From contig NC_079505.1 in the NCBI RefSeq assembly GCF_030052815.1, forward strand, positions 69,338,324 to 69,402,323: 64,000 bases of DNA, given 5' to 3'. Source of the stretch: Hevea brasiliensis. Lineage: Eukaryota; Streptophyta; Magnoliopsida; Malpighiales; Euphorbiaceae. Positions within the stretch are counted from its first letter, which is position 1. Each line of letters begins with the position of its first letter. The translations under genes were made by a program, and so were the position numbers. The notes below the pieces were generated by a model. It was given only the letters and a program-made list of their open reading frames with translations, ran no database searches and had not been told where the DNA came from. Below are positions 11,099 through 22,276 of the stretch, in pieces.

Positions 11099-14000
11099 CT
11101 AGTGTAGCAGTAAACCATCATCTCTGATTGAGAACTCTGGTTTCTTGCTCTGCCGGACTTCTTCCAACAGCTTCTGATACCTTTCATCATTCTGAGCAGC
11201 CATTCTGATCTGATCAATCAACACTGGCTGTACATGCCATGCAACTGCTGTCTGCCCTTCATCATTAATCTCTAAACTGGCATATAATAATCTCAACTCA
11301 TATTCCAAAGACAAAGGAGTAACCTGTAGACTTGCCATAGTCTTGCGACTTAAGGCGTCAGCCACAACATTAGCTTTCCCTGGCTGATAGTCTATTAGAC
11401 AATCATAGTCTTTTATCAACTCTAACCATCTCCTCTGTCTCAAATTCAACTCTTTCTGGGTGCCCAAATACTTCAAACTCTTATGATCTGTGTAGATGTA
11501 ACACTTCTCCCCATACAAATAATGTCTCTAGATCTTAAGAGCAAACACAATGGCTGCAAGCTCCAAATCATGTGTTGGATAATTCCTCTCATGCGGTTTT
11601 AGCTGGCGTGATGCATAGGCAATAACATTTCGATCTTGCATCAACACACAACCTAACCCATTGTGAGAAGCATTGCTGTAAACTGTATATTCTTTACCCG
11701 GTGTAGGTAAAGTCAAAACTGGAGCCTCTGTCAAACATCTTTTCAATTCATCAAAACTTTGTTGGCATTTGTCCGTCCACTGAAATTTCACATCCTTTCT
11801 AAGTAGCTTGGTCAATGGAGATGCCAACATGGAGAATCCCTTCACAAATCGACTGTAGTATCTAGCTAACCCCAGAAAACTGTGAATCTCCATGACATTT
11901 CTGGGTGGCTTCCAATTAAGGACAGCTTCAATCTTGCTAGGATCTACCTTAACACCCTCTGCTGATACTATGTGCCCTAAAAAGGATATCTCCTTCAGCA
12001 AAAATTCACATTTCGACAATTTAGCATATAGTTGTTTCTCCCTCAAAGTCTGCAGTACAATCCACAGATGTCTATCATGCTCTTCTGCATTCCTCAAATA
12101 GACCAATATATCATCAATAAATACCACAACAAACTGGTCGAGGTATGGTCTGAAGATAGTATTCATCAGATCCATAAAAGTAGCCGGAGCATTAGTTAAC
12201 TCGAATGGCAACACCAAGAACTCATAATGGCCATAGCGGGTTCTGAAGGCAGTTTTAGGTACACTCTGCTCTTGTACTTTCAGCTGATAATAACCTGATC
12301 TCAGGTCAATTTTGGAGAATACAGCAGCACCCCTCAACTGATCAAACAAGTCATCAATATGGGGCAATGGGTATCTGTTCTTTATTGTCACCTTATTCAA
12401 CTGCCGATAGTCAATACATAACCGAAGTGTGCCATCCTTCTTCTTTACAAACAACACTGGCGCTCCCCAAGGTGACACACTAGGGCGAATGAAGCCCTTG
12501 TCAAGCAACTCTTGCAACTGTACTTTCAATTCTTTTAGTTCTGCTGGTGCCATTCTATATGGTGTTATGGAGATTGGGTCCACACCAGGCATAACATCAA
12601 TTTCAAACTGCACTTCTCTTTCTGGAGGTAATCCTGGCAATTCATCAGGAAACACATCCGGAAAGTCACATACAGTAGGAACGTCCCTCAGTGCTGGACT
12701 CCCCACTTGGGTGTCTATCACATGTGCCAAGTATGCTTCACACCCTTTTCTAATCATTTTTCTGGCCAGTGCAGCTGAAATGATGTTTGAAGGCAATAAC
12801 TGCCTCTCCTCGTGTATTACTACATCACCATACTGAGGAAAACCAAAAGTGACTGTCTTCAGTCTACAGTCAATCATCGCATGATGCCTGGCTAACCAAT
12901 CCATGCCCAAGATAATATCATAATCTCTGAAGGGCATTTCAATTAAATCAGATAGAAAAGTATGTCCTTGGATTACCAAAGGACAGTCCCTATATAGCCT
13001 ATTTACCCTGACCTCCTGGCCTAATGGACTAGTTACTAGCACATCATAGTCCATTGGTATACACTGAATAGCAGTAGAACACATCACCCTAGCACTAATA
13101 TACGAATGTGTGGAGCCAGGATCAAATAACACATACACATCTTGGTCAAGGATGGAGAAAATACCAGCTACTACGTCTGATGTTTCAGCTTCCTCCCTCT
13201 GATGCATAGTATACACTCTGACTGGTGCGCCACTGGGTGCTGGCTGGTTAACAGTGCTCTGACTTCCAAGAGTACTACCAGGACCCCTACCTCTGCCTCT
13301 ACCTCTAGCAGCTGACGGTGACCCTCTAGGTGCAGAGACTTGGGCTGATCCTTCCGATGTAGCAAAAGATCCAGACCGGCGTGGACTAGTACAATCTTTA
13401 GCGAAATGTCCGCTTCCTCCACAGTTAAAACATGCTCCGGTGGCCTTGAAGCAAACCCCACTATGAGTTTTACCACAAGTTTCACACTGCCGGACTGATA
13501 GAACTCCTCGAGAAGCTTGTTGGGTCGACTGACCAGACCGGGGTGGTCTTTCGCCAGAAAATCTGCCTCTGCCGGATCTACGGGAGCTGGATCCCCCAAA
13601 CTGTTTTCTCTTTCCAGAACCACTTTCAGATGCTTGTCCAGTAGTCTTTTCAGTCTTATCTTTTTCTTGTGAACCCTTCTTCACTGCCCTTTCAGATGCT
13701 ATCCTTTCTAGTTCCAAGGCCTGTGAGATCAATTCAGCAAAATTTTGATGTCGAAAACCCACGACTTGCATTCTCAAATTCGGCCTTAATCTGGACTCAA
13801 ACCTCTTACATCTGTCTCTGGGGGTGGAGACTAAGCTTCCAGAATAGTGGCTTAGCCTTGAGAAGTCTCTCTCATACTCTGCTATGGTTCGGTCCCCTTG
13901 TTTCAAACTCAAAAATTCTTGTAATTTCATATCTATATATGCATCAGGAACCCATTTCTGCCTGAATTCCCTCAGGAAGTCTGTCCATGTCAGCACAGGT

Positions 14001-14436
14001 GGCTCAACCAGGCTGTGGGGGATGGTCTTCCACCATCCATATGCATCCCCTTGTAACAAGGAAATAGAATACTCGAACTTCATCTCTTTCGTACACTGCA
14101 GTTTTCTGTAAACTCGTTCCATTCTTTCCAACCACTGTTCTGCCTCCAGTGGATCCACAGTGCCTTTAAACTCGGTGGCCCCAAATTTCATCAATTTTTT
14201 ATATTGCCGAGCTGAGGGCTGTGGTTGTGCTACAGGTACTGGCAACTGAGCTTGGGGTGGCACATTACCCGCCATTTGCTGGAAAAATGTAGCCATCTCT
14301 TTGCATAAACCGAGCAGGCTGGAATCTTTGGAGCAGGAGCTGGAGTGGCTGACCCACTCACGTTCTGGGGTACTGGGGCTTCCCCTTGAACCTTAGCCTC
14401 AACAGATTGTTCTTCGGAATGATCTCCTCCTTCCAT
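11099..14436 (-). pseudogene. Gypsy gag-protease-RT-RNase H, broken
   Basis: An ATG at 14436 opens a gag leader ([18 protein letters not shown]). The frame shifts near 14310 into the long frame that runs to 11528. That frame has a retrotransposon gag domain ([20 protein letters not shown]), a CCHC knuckle [14 protein letters not shown] near 13391-13432, a protease motif [10 protein letters not shown] near 13097-13126, and RT with the catalytic FIDDIL near 12112-12126. The RNase H start reads VYSNAS, with Asn (codon 11672-11674) where the catalytic Asp is normal. TAG at 11528-11530 stands where Trp is usual, and RNase H continues ([14 protein letters not shown]) to another TAG at 11099-11101 where Gln is usual. 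The RT also reads FELTNAPA where FGLTNAPA is typical. The breaks and the lost catalytic residue make this copy non-functional. Confidence 0.9.
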
Positions 14437-14606
14437 TCCGTTTTCTCAAAATTTCTACTTCCTGAGATAAAACACAAGGAGGTTGACCTCCGTTAGTGCA
14501 TATTCATAATGTAAATACGTCATATGTATCAATTTAAAGACACTTGAGCAGTTGTACTTATCAAAAAAATGTTCATACACATAGTCAAAATTTATTGAAA
14601 AACCAT

Positions 14607-14618
14607 GCTCTAATACCA
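14607..14618 (-). other. Gypsy primer-binding site
   Basis: On the minus strand it reads TGGTATTAGAGC, eight bases inside the LTR end. It differs at one base from the usual complement of initiator tRNA-Met (TGGTATCAGAGC). It marks the right LTR as the element's 5' LTR. Confidence 0.85.
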
Positions 14619-14626
14619 CTAAAACA

Positions 14627-17600
14627 TGTCACACCTTACCCCTCTGTAAGGCATAACATGATCCCGTAGAATATTAATGAACTATCGAACTTCACCTACC
14701 GATAACTCATTAAGTACCCTACAAGGGATTTTAAAACAATTTTCTTACATTTTGGAAGTGGTGAGCATTTTGGTAGGAATTAAAAACCATTTATTCAAAG
14801 TTTAAATACTAGTGAAAATTTTTGTCCATTTAAATTTTGCCGTAAATTTTATAAAAATTTTGACAGAGTTCCGTTTGTAATTGGAGAAAACAGTTCTTCA
14901 AATACCTAAAAAAAATACTTCCAAAAGTTTTTTACAACTCCCAACCTTCAATAAATCTCAATCAACTCAATTCAACGCACTTCAAAATAATTTCACAATA
15001 TAAATCAAGATTTATCATATCAAAATATTTAATATCTCCAATCACAAAGCATAAAGTAAGAAATTCATAAGTACAAATATTAATTTACAGAAGGAAATCC
15101 AAAAAAAATAATATTATTACAATTTATTTACAACTGCTCAACTTACATTGATACATACAACATTTCTATATTTACATCAAAATTATCTATAAGGGTATAA
15201 AATAATACCCGTACAAAATGATCGATGTGGTCCACAATTCGATAGCAGCTCACTCTGCTGCTTTCTCCTTACTCTTATCTGCGATAGCAAAATAAGCTAT
15301 CGTTGAGTATAAAAATACTCAGTGGTGCACAATAAAAATTTAGAATGCAATACATAAATCATTCATTGGTGAAACACAATTTAAATATTTCTCAAATTAA
15401 CAATTCTCATAATAACACAATTTAGTCAAACAATTTCATAAACACAGTGTTGCCAAAGTCATACACAACTTAAGCCATGACACAAAATTTCCGATCAATG
15501 CCGTGTTGTACACCACGATAAAGAAATCTCAACCCCATTAATCGAAAATCAATGAGGGAGGTGGCTAGCTAGCTAATGAGTACTCATCCGATCTCAACCT
15601 CAACTGGTAAACCAGAGAGGGAGGAAAATAAACAATCTCAACCCCATAAATAGAGGAGTAATGTGATATTATCATGCTAAGTGTGAACATAAAATCAATT
15701 CAAAACAATTTATTCAAACAATTTATGAGAAATCTAATCAATTTCCAAAGTCACATTTATGATTATAAAATGGCAACACAGTACATAATTAATCAAAGAA
15801 GTCAAAATTTTGAGATTAAAATATTTAAACAATTATTATTGTGCACAAACCTGACATGAGTCGCCTTTAGGCCGTGACTCAGTCTCTTCGAGTTTCTAAG
15901 TCTTTTTCAGCTGAAACACACAATTTCACAGTGTTTCAGTACCATAACTTAGCATAAATCCAAAAATAAATTTCACTTCATTTTTACCTAGCTTTAATAT
16001 ACTAATTTCGATGTTCTCGAAGTTTTTGTGTTTTAAGTTACTATTCACTACACTATTCAAGTCAAATTGTTGACTTTTTAAGGCTTAATAGGTATGGGAA
16101 CTCCAACTTCACCCACATACCACATTTTGGTCATTAAATTTGTTGGTTTTGGTTATTTTCTCAAAGCTTAAGTCCTTTTGGCCAAATTGTCAAATTTTCA
16201 GTTTTGGTGCTCCAAGTTGCACTGTTCCATTGGTCAATCTACTGTTGGAATTTGGCAAACCTTTCTTCATAGAAAATGTTCCTTATTATCTTAAGTTTAT
16301 TCTCATTTTTGGATCACCTCAATTGGAGTTTTGTAGCTCAAGTTATGGCCATTTGAACTAGGGCTGCCGGATTGGACACAACCCAGATTTTCTGGGCAAT
16401 TCTGGTGCTGGCAGATTTGAGTCACCAACTTGGGGTGGCCAAATGGCTTGGTTGCTGGCAGAATTTGAACTTGTGTTCTTCATGAAAATTTTAGGTCTAT
16501 ATCTCATCTAACCTCTGGTAAAAGTTCAGGTCATTTTGACCTGCCTAATTCGAGTTATGACCAAATGAACAAACATTGTTGATTTGGTCAGTTTGTACAG
16601 TGGCAGACTGCTCTTATTCAACTTTGGTCAATTGGTTTACTAAGTTTTGTTCACTTTTTGGGCATGGTTCCTAAATGAAAATTGTGTCATTTTATGTCTA
16701 TTTTCATTCTCAATTGGTACCATATCAATTGGACTTGTAAAATTTCAGTTTTGGTCCTTCAAAGTTGACTTGGTCATGCTGCCAGCAGCATGACCATTCA
16801 CCCTCCGAATTTGGCTTCACTTCCAACAATTCAAACACAACTCATTTGGTCACAATTGACCATTTTTCACTTCACAATAGGTCAAACATGCCATTTACTC
16901 ATTTCTTGCATTTTTGGTTCACAAACCCTAAGACCCAAAACCCTAACTCACTTAATTGTTGCAATTAACTAAATTCAAAGCTCTCAACCATAATCAATCA
17001 ACTAAATAAGGTTTTTAACTCATTCAAACCCATTAAATTCATGCAAATCATGGTCCCCTTTAAGCTGACCGAAAATTCAATAGTGGTCCTTCCCCCATAT
17101 TTTCATTTCATTTAATTAATTCTAAGCTCATTTCAACAACTAATTAGGCATTTAAAATGGAAAAATAACAAGTTAACATACTAACTTTAACTTAAACACC
17201 AAATCTTCAATTGTTCTCCTTCTTTCTTCTTCCCTTTTTGTTCTTAGGTTGAGATTACAAGTTCTAGTGAGGTTTTTAGGGGAGTTATGAAGATTAAGTG
17301 AAGAAAATTAAGCTTAAGTGTAAGCTTAAATGGAGGACCATTCATGGAGGAAGTTGGGAGAAATGGGGCGGCACAAAGGAAGAAGAAAATGAGGTTTTTA
17401 ATTTTTTTTTCTTTTCTTTTCTTTTATTTTTATCTTATGGAAGACCACAAAAAAAAATCAATTTAATTAATTTATTAATTAACACTTATGGCATCATGCA
17501 TGATGTCATGCATGATGTCATCACCTTTTTACTTTTTGATTTTTCTCTCTTTTTTTTTATTTTTTTCTATTAGTTCTTTAATTTAATTCTCGATTCGGAA

Positions 17601-18076
17601 ATTTTCTTTTCTCCAATTTTGTTTGACAGTTAGGTCAGGAGTCAGCTCTCGGGGTCAATTGACCAAATTGCCCCTCACCGGTTCTTCCCAGTTTACAAAT
17701 AATTCCATATTTCTTTCGGCTCCCTGACCTAATTATTTAACTGGCTTAACAGTTCTTTTTCGTGATTTTCTCTTTTCCATTGTGTTCATAATGGTCCTAA
17801 GGATCGCAACGTCACATTTTACGGTTCGAAATTTGAGTTTAAAACGACTTCGTAGTCGTTCCCGAGGAGGTCACCCATCGCTGTGACTCTTGGCTCGTTT
17901 AACTTCTTATGTTCTGTTTTTCTTATTTATACTTAACTAATTGAACATTACTAATTATTTGTGTTTATGGTTTCTCTAGTTGTCTTAAGTATGGTTATAA
18001 TCCCCTTAATTGTCCGGACCGACACTGGTCACCGGAACAGTGAAATCTACCAGGCTATGCAAACGGGGGTATTACA
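14627..18076 (-). repeat. Gypsy LTR (5' LTR in element orientation), 3450 bp
   Basis: It begins tgtcacaccttacccc and ends gggggtattaca on the + strand. It is collinear with 6308-9740, with scattered substitutions and small indels; the largest visible length differences include a duplicated catgatgtcatg unit near 17497-17520. It is followed directly by the target duplication at 18077. Element transcription should start inside it on the minus strand, but I could not place a convincing TATA box. Confidence 0.95.
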
Positions 18077-18081
18077 ATTTG
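18077..18081. repeat. Target-site duplication, right copy (atttg)
   Basis: These bases are identical to 6303-6307 and mark the far end of the gypsy insertion. Confidence 0.93.
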
Positions 18082-19131
18082 AGCCACCTAGACATGTGTA
18101 TTATGTGGCACATTGTTAACAAAGTAAGGATGAATTTGGCTTATTTAATTTTCAAGAACATGTGCAAAGCTTATGGGATTGGAAAACTGCCTTATGCACA
18201 TCTTTTGACTACTGTGTTTAAAGAGCTGAATGTGAATGTCTCTAAGGAAAGCTCTAGGACTGATTTGATTGTGCTCAGAGAAATTCACTCTGACACTGAT
18301 GGAAGAAAAAAAAGGTTTGAAAAGGGTGGTTCTTCCTCTGCTAAGGTTGGTTCTAATTCTACTAGTGAATTTTTTAGTGAGATTCAAGGGCTAAAAGCTA
18401 CTGTTAATGATCAATTTAGTTCAACCCATCAGTCCATTGAACTTTTGCGAAAATTTGTGGATGTGGTTGACTACAAAGTGAGTCACCTGCTCACTCAAAA
18501 TGAGGAATTGAAGAGGCTAATTGTGGATCTTCATCAGGCCAAGGAAACTGGTTTTCCAACTAAAGTTGAGGCTGCTACTCAAGTCTCTGCTGATAAGGGT
18601 GAAAGTAATAAGGTTGGTGAGTCTCCAGCTGCTGTGACACATGAAAGTGACCAAGTAGCTGAACCTGAGCTTAAACCTGCAGTAGAAGCCCCTGTTGAGC
18701 ATGTTAGTGACCAGGTCATTGAACCTGAAATTGGCCCTGCAACTGATGTACCTACTGAGCATGATGGTGAAAAGATTGTAGAACCTGAAGGTGAGCTACT
18801 TGTTAAACCTCCAAGTGCTTCACCTGTTGAAACTGCTGCTGCCCCTACGCAGTAAAAGGAAGCTTCTCTCAAGGATCATCAAGAGAGTGCTCCAACTCAG
18901 CTATCTGCAGTTGCTGCCCCTGCAGCTAAGAAAGGGAGAAAAAGGACTAAATCCACCGTGTCAAATCCATACCAGACCCTAGCTGCTGCTCTTCAAACAC
19001 CATCTGATGAAGATGAGCTATAGAAGGATGATCAAGTGGCTGACCAAGGATCTCAGCCACCTGCTACAAAACCCACCAGGAAGAAGTTGGTCCCTTCCAA
19101 ATCCACTCGCAAAAGCAAAAGACTAAAATGA
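18082..19131 (+). pseudogene. Sirevirus extra (env-like) ORF, 3' half
   Basis: The frame resumes exactly in register with 5585-6307 (next codons AGC CAC CTA). It opens with the end of the plant-transposon-protein domain (MWHIVNKVRMNLAYLIFKNM). A lysine-rich, then Glu/Pro/Val repeat-like tail follows, with recurring units such as SDQVAEPE and SDQVIEPE. In-frame stops occur at TAA 18853-18855 and TAG 19021-19023. The same frame continues in Lys/Arg-rich sequence (KKGRKRTKS; SKSTRKSKRLK) to TGA 19129-19131, which is probably the original end. Any frame that reads from 18010 through this region joins LTR and ORF sequence and is an artefact of nesting. Confidence 0.82.
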
Positions 19132-19630
19132 TTCTCATCTAATCTGGATTTTTAGTTTCCTATATGCAATTTTAGTTTACTAGTCTGTTTGCTACTATTG
19201 GTTTTTAGTTTGCTACTGCTCACCTTACTGCGTTTAAATTTGGGCTAACATGATTCTTTTTGGTTCTTCTCTCCTGTTTCCTTTTTGATTGATGACAAAA
19301 AGGGCGAGAATAGGATGGATATGGATATGTGAATATGTGTTTATAGTATATATGTGAATATGTGTTGATACTTGTGTTGATGGACATGGATATGTGTTGA
19401 TACTTGTGTTGATGGATATATGTTTATACTTATGACAAATGGAAATGCTTTTTGAGAATATTGTGAACATGCTTTATAGCATAAACTCAGGGGGAGCTTA
19501 TGTACAGAAAATAGATTTCTTGGAAATTATGTGCATATATTTAGGGGGAGCATTTTCGGCATACTATACTACTTGGATTTACATACTCACATAAACTTTC
19601 ACACACTTTTATTTTTTATTGTTGATTCAG
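19132..19630 (+). other. Copia region between extra ORF and LTR
   Basis: Non-coding. It holds further GTTTGCTA-like words (19150-19215), a two-copy tandem repeat at 19358-19415, and two upstream PPT-like boxes. This matches the long untranslated region before the 3' LTR in Sireviruses. Confidence 0.6.
19358..19415. repeat. 26-bp direct repeat, two identical copies
   Basis: Copies at 19358-19383 and 19390-19415 (atatgtgttgatacttgtg onward) are identical and spaced by 32 bases. Weaker related units (tatgtgtttata) flank them, so it is a decayed minisatellite. Confidence 0.7.
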
Positions 19631-19661
19631 TTGAGTTTTGTCATCATCAAAAAGGGGGAGA
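19489..19661 (+). other. Multiple polypurine tracts of the copia element
   Basis: AGGGGGAG occurs at 19489-19496, 19543-19550 and 19653-19660. The last, inside aaaaagggggaga, abuts the LTR and should be the active plus-strand primer. Repeated PPT boxes upstream of the true one are a described Sirevirus signature. Confidence 0.85.
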
Positions 19662-19717
19662 TTGTTGATCCCGTGTAGCTCAAAATAAGCATTGATTTTG
19701 ATGATAACAAAACTCAA
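19631..19717 (+). repeat. Inverted repeat spanning the PPT/LTR junction
   Basis: The left arm 19631-19650 (ttgagttttgtcatcatcaa) and right arm 19698-19717 (ttgatgataacaaaactcaa) are complementary at 19 of 20 positions. The 47-nt loop contains the PPT and the LTR start. The right arm lies within the LTR. Confidence 0.8.
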
Positions 19718-21057
19718 AGAGAATCTATCTAACCTAACTTTAAAGTGATGTGTAGATTTTTTGTCTTATGTATCTAAGGAGAAAGGATACTCAAAGGCAT
19801 TTCAAGACAAATCCAAAATGAGAAAAGAACAAGACTATGGAAGCCAAGACTCAAAGAAAAGGTATGAAAGGCATAGTGTTAGAGATTGAGTCTTAAGTCT
19901 TTTGTGAAAAGAATGGATGAGAATTTAGTCATATGGAGCTCAAAAATGAAATTTTATTTTCTGATTACTTTTTCTCATCATGACCTTGGACACTATTATT
20001 GGAACATTTTTTTAAGGTCTAAATCATTTTACATTGCAAGTTGAGACATGCAGCTGTTGACTTTGTTTGCTAACTGGTTTGCCAAAATTTTTAGTTTGCT
20101 AATATGTTTGCTAAAAATGTTAGTTTACTAACCAATTTACTGATTGCTACCAAAACTTCATTAGTTTGCTAATTGATCAGAGCTGCTCAACTTCGTACAA
20201 AAGGACAAAATAACGGTCATTTTGTCTTGGGCAGTGTGTATAACATTCCAAAAGGGTTTCAAATGGTCTAAAATGATTTGGGACTATAAATACACCTTCT
20301 TTACTTCATTTACACTTGATGAAAGCTTACATTTGAACTCCAACTTTGATTTTTTATTTATTACTTTCATTCAAGAGCTTTAAAGTCTTTGAGCTACCAT
20401 TGGCAAATCAACTCATCTCTTCTTTATAGTTTGATTTGTATTGAGTAAGAGTGAGTGTTAAAACATTAAATTGCATTTATGAGAGGTTGTACAAGCACCT
20501 ATTGAAGCTTGAGAGAGTAAGTGCTTGAGATAGCACTTGTGAAGGTTTCAAGCTACCTTGATAAAAGCTTGGTGTTGAAAAGTTGTACAAGGCTTTTCGT
20601 CTCTTGCCTTCAAAAGAGTAAATAGTGGAGAGAAGACTCAAAGAGGGTTCTTTGAGAGAGTGGATGTAGGCTAGTTAAGCCGAACTACTATAAAAATCAT
20701 TGTGTTTGATCTCTCTAACCTTGACCTCCTTACTTTTGTGCAATTTAAATTTTTCTTGTTATATATGATATTGAATGTTGGTTGAATAGATTGAATTGAT
20801 AAACTTGAGGATATATTGAGTGACATGAGAAATTAGTTGTATATTGAATGATGCATGTTTTGTTAGATATTGCCATATATATTGATTGAGGCTTGAATTA
20901 CAACTTAAGAACACATTGTTGAAACACATATCACTATCATTTTGTATAGAGAAGTATCTAGTTGAACAAAACCACAATTTTTCATTAGGCTACAAACAAG
21001 AGCTGAAAAATTATTAAAGTCCAATTCACTCCCCTCTTAAATTATTTTGGGACAACA
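19663..21057 (+). repeat. Copia (Sirevirus) 3' LTR, about 1395 bp
   Basis: It starts TGTTGATC directly after the PPT and ends at gggacaaca, giving the TG...CA termini. The ending phrase (ccaattcactcccctctt...) is typical of Sirevirus LTRs. The end is set without the partner LTR, which is outside the window, so it may be off by a few bases. It contains six GTTTGCTA-like words upstream of the TATA box. An open frame on the opposite strand near 20759-20977 is not credible. Confidence 0.85.
20285..20292 (+). promoter_or_regulatory. TATA box of the copia LTR
   Basis: TATAAATA lies in the middle of the LTR, preceded by a GC-richer segment and a run of GTTTGCTA-like repeats. This position fits the U3/R border; transcription would begin about 30 bases on. 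Confidence 0.6.
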
Positions 21058-22236
21058 TTTTCCTTTGAAAATGAAGATCAAGCTTCCATTTTTCAATTCT
21101 TACATTTATAACTTGTTGAAATTCCTAACAAAAACATGATAAGTCTAAGCTAATTAGACATGTGAAATGTGACGAATAATTTCTTGCCACCTAAGGAAAA
21201 TCATAAGCTTGGCAAAGAAAATCATCTTCATTCTTGAAGCCAAAAACAAAAGTCAACATTAGTCATGATCAAATTACACCCTTTATTATCTGCAAAACCA
21301 TGCTTTGCAAATCACGTGCCTAATTAACACACAACTCTAGCCCTCCATTCAGAAAATGGATAACATTAAAAGAAAACTTAAACTATTTTTCTTAAAAATA
21401 ATTTCTTTTTAAAAAGAAAAAAAATATTTTCTCAATGTTAACAATCTCATTAAAAGTCCACCGAAAAAAAAATCATTAAAATATAAAAATATTTATACAT
21501 ATTTAATATAAACACATATTATTAATTTAATATTATAATTAAATAAAATATTTTTTAAAAAATTCATTAAAAATATTTTTTTAAAAATTAAATTATTTAT
21601 ATACATTGATAATCTAGTTGTTAAAGATGCTTTTTCTTTTAGTGATATGTCACATTCATTATGAAAATTATCGACTTTCATTTTCGGTTGTAAATTTATA
21701 ATTTTTTAAAATTATAGGAAAAATTACACAAAATATCTTCTCTCTCCCCCCTCGTGTTGGAATTATCATATATATATATATATATATAATGTTTTATATA
21801 TATATATATATATGCACCTTAATAAAATGTTTTATTTTATCATATTATTAATCAATCATAAATTAAAACAGTCAGTTTTAATTTAAAAATTAAATTATTT
21901 TAAATAATAAAATTATAAAAATTAAATTATATATAAAAAGTTAAATATGATAAATTAAATTGTTCTTCACAGTAAATTTTGACATAAAAATTATTTTTGT
22001 TGCAAGGAAAATATTTTTTGTATTTCCTAATATTTAGAGAAATTAGGAAAGTGGATTAATGGAACAAATAATTTTTCTGGTTAAGAAAAAATTAAGTCAT
22101 TTAAAAAAAATAACTTCTTTTTTTAAAAAGAAAAAATTATTATTTATTTTCTAAATTTTAATAATCTTATTAAAATATAAAAATATTTATACATATATAT
22201 ATGTGAAATAAACATACATCATTATTTTAATAACAA

Positions 22237-22276
<40 letters not shown>

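Larger units (their letters stand above)
6308..18076 (-). mobile_element. Complete Ty3/gypsy chromovirus (Tekay/Del-like), nested in the copia extra ORF
   Basis: Two near-identical LTRs (6308-9740 and 14627-18076) bound a 4.9-kb interior read on the minus strand. In element orientation the order is 5' LTR (right), tRNA-iMet-type PBS, gag, protease, RT, RNase H, integrase, chromodomain, PPT, 3' LTR (left). LTR ends are TGTAAC...TGACA in that orientation. A perfect atttg duplication flanks it. LTRs above 3 kb with a C-terminal chromodomain fit the Tekay/Del branch of chromoviruses (family knowledge; lineage is an inference). By eye the first ~330 bp of the two LTRs differ by about nine substitutions and one indel, so the insertion is fairly recent. 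The coding region has several stops and frameshifts, so the copy could move only with help in trans. Confidence 0.95.
1..21057 (+). mobile_element. Sirevirus-type Ty1/copia LTR retrotransposon, 5' LTR outside window, interrupted by a gypsy element
   Basis: Domain order is gag with two zinc knuckles, protease, integrase, reverse transcriptase and RNase H. This is the copia order, with integrase before RT. After pol come a 0.6-kb spacer, an extra env-like ORF, three AGGGGGAG polypurine tracts and a 3' LTR beginning TGTTGATC. The extra ORF, the second gag zinc knuckle and the multiple PPTs are hallmarks of the Sirevirus lineage (family knowledge). Window base 1 lies just inside the element, so the PBS and 5' LTR are missing here. 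Bases 6308-18076 are a later insertion, leaving about 9.3 kb of this element in the window. The bases after the LTR (ttttc at 21058-21062) would be the target duplication, but the partner copy is outside. Coding regions carry at least five stops and two frameshifts, so the copy is not autonomous. Confidence 0.93.

Noticed and set aside
12429..12836. 135-codon plus-strand frame
   Set aside because: It is antisense to the gypsy RT/protease region and has no recognisable motif.
18010..18855. 281-codon frame starting in the gypsy LTR
   Set aside because: Its first 24 codons are LTR and target-duplication sequence. The real frame comes from 5585-6307 and was split by the insertion.
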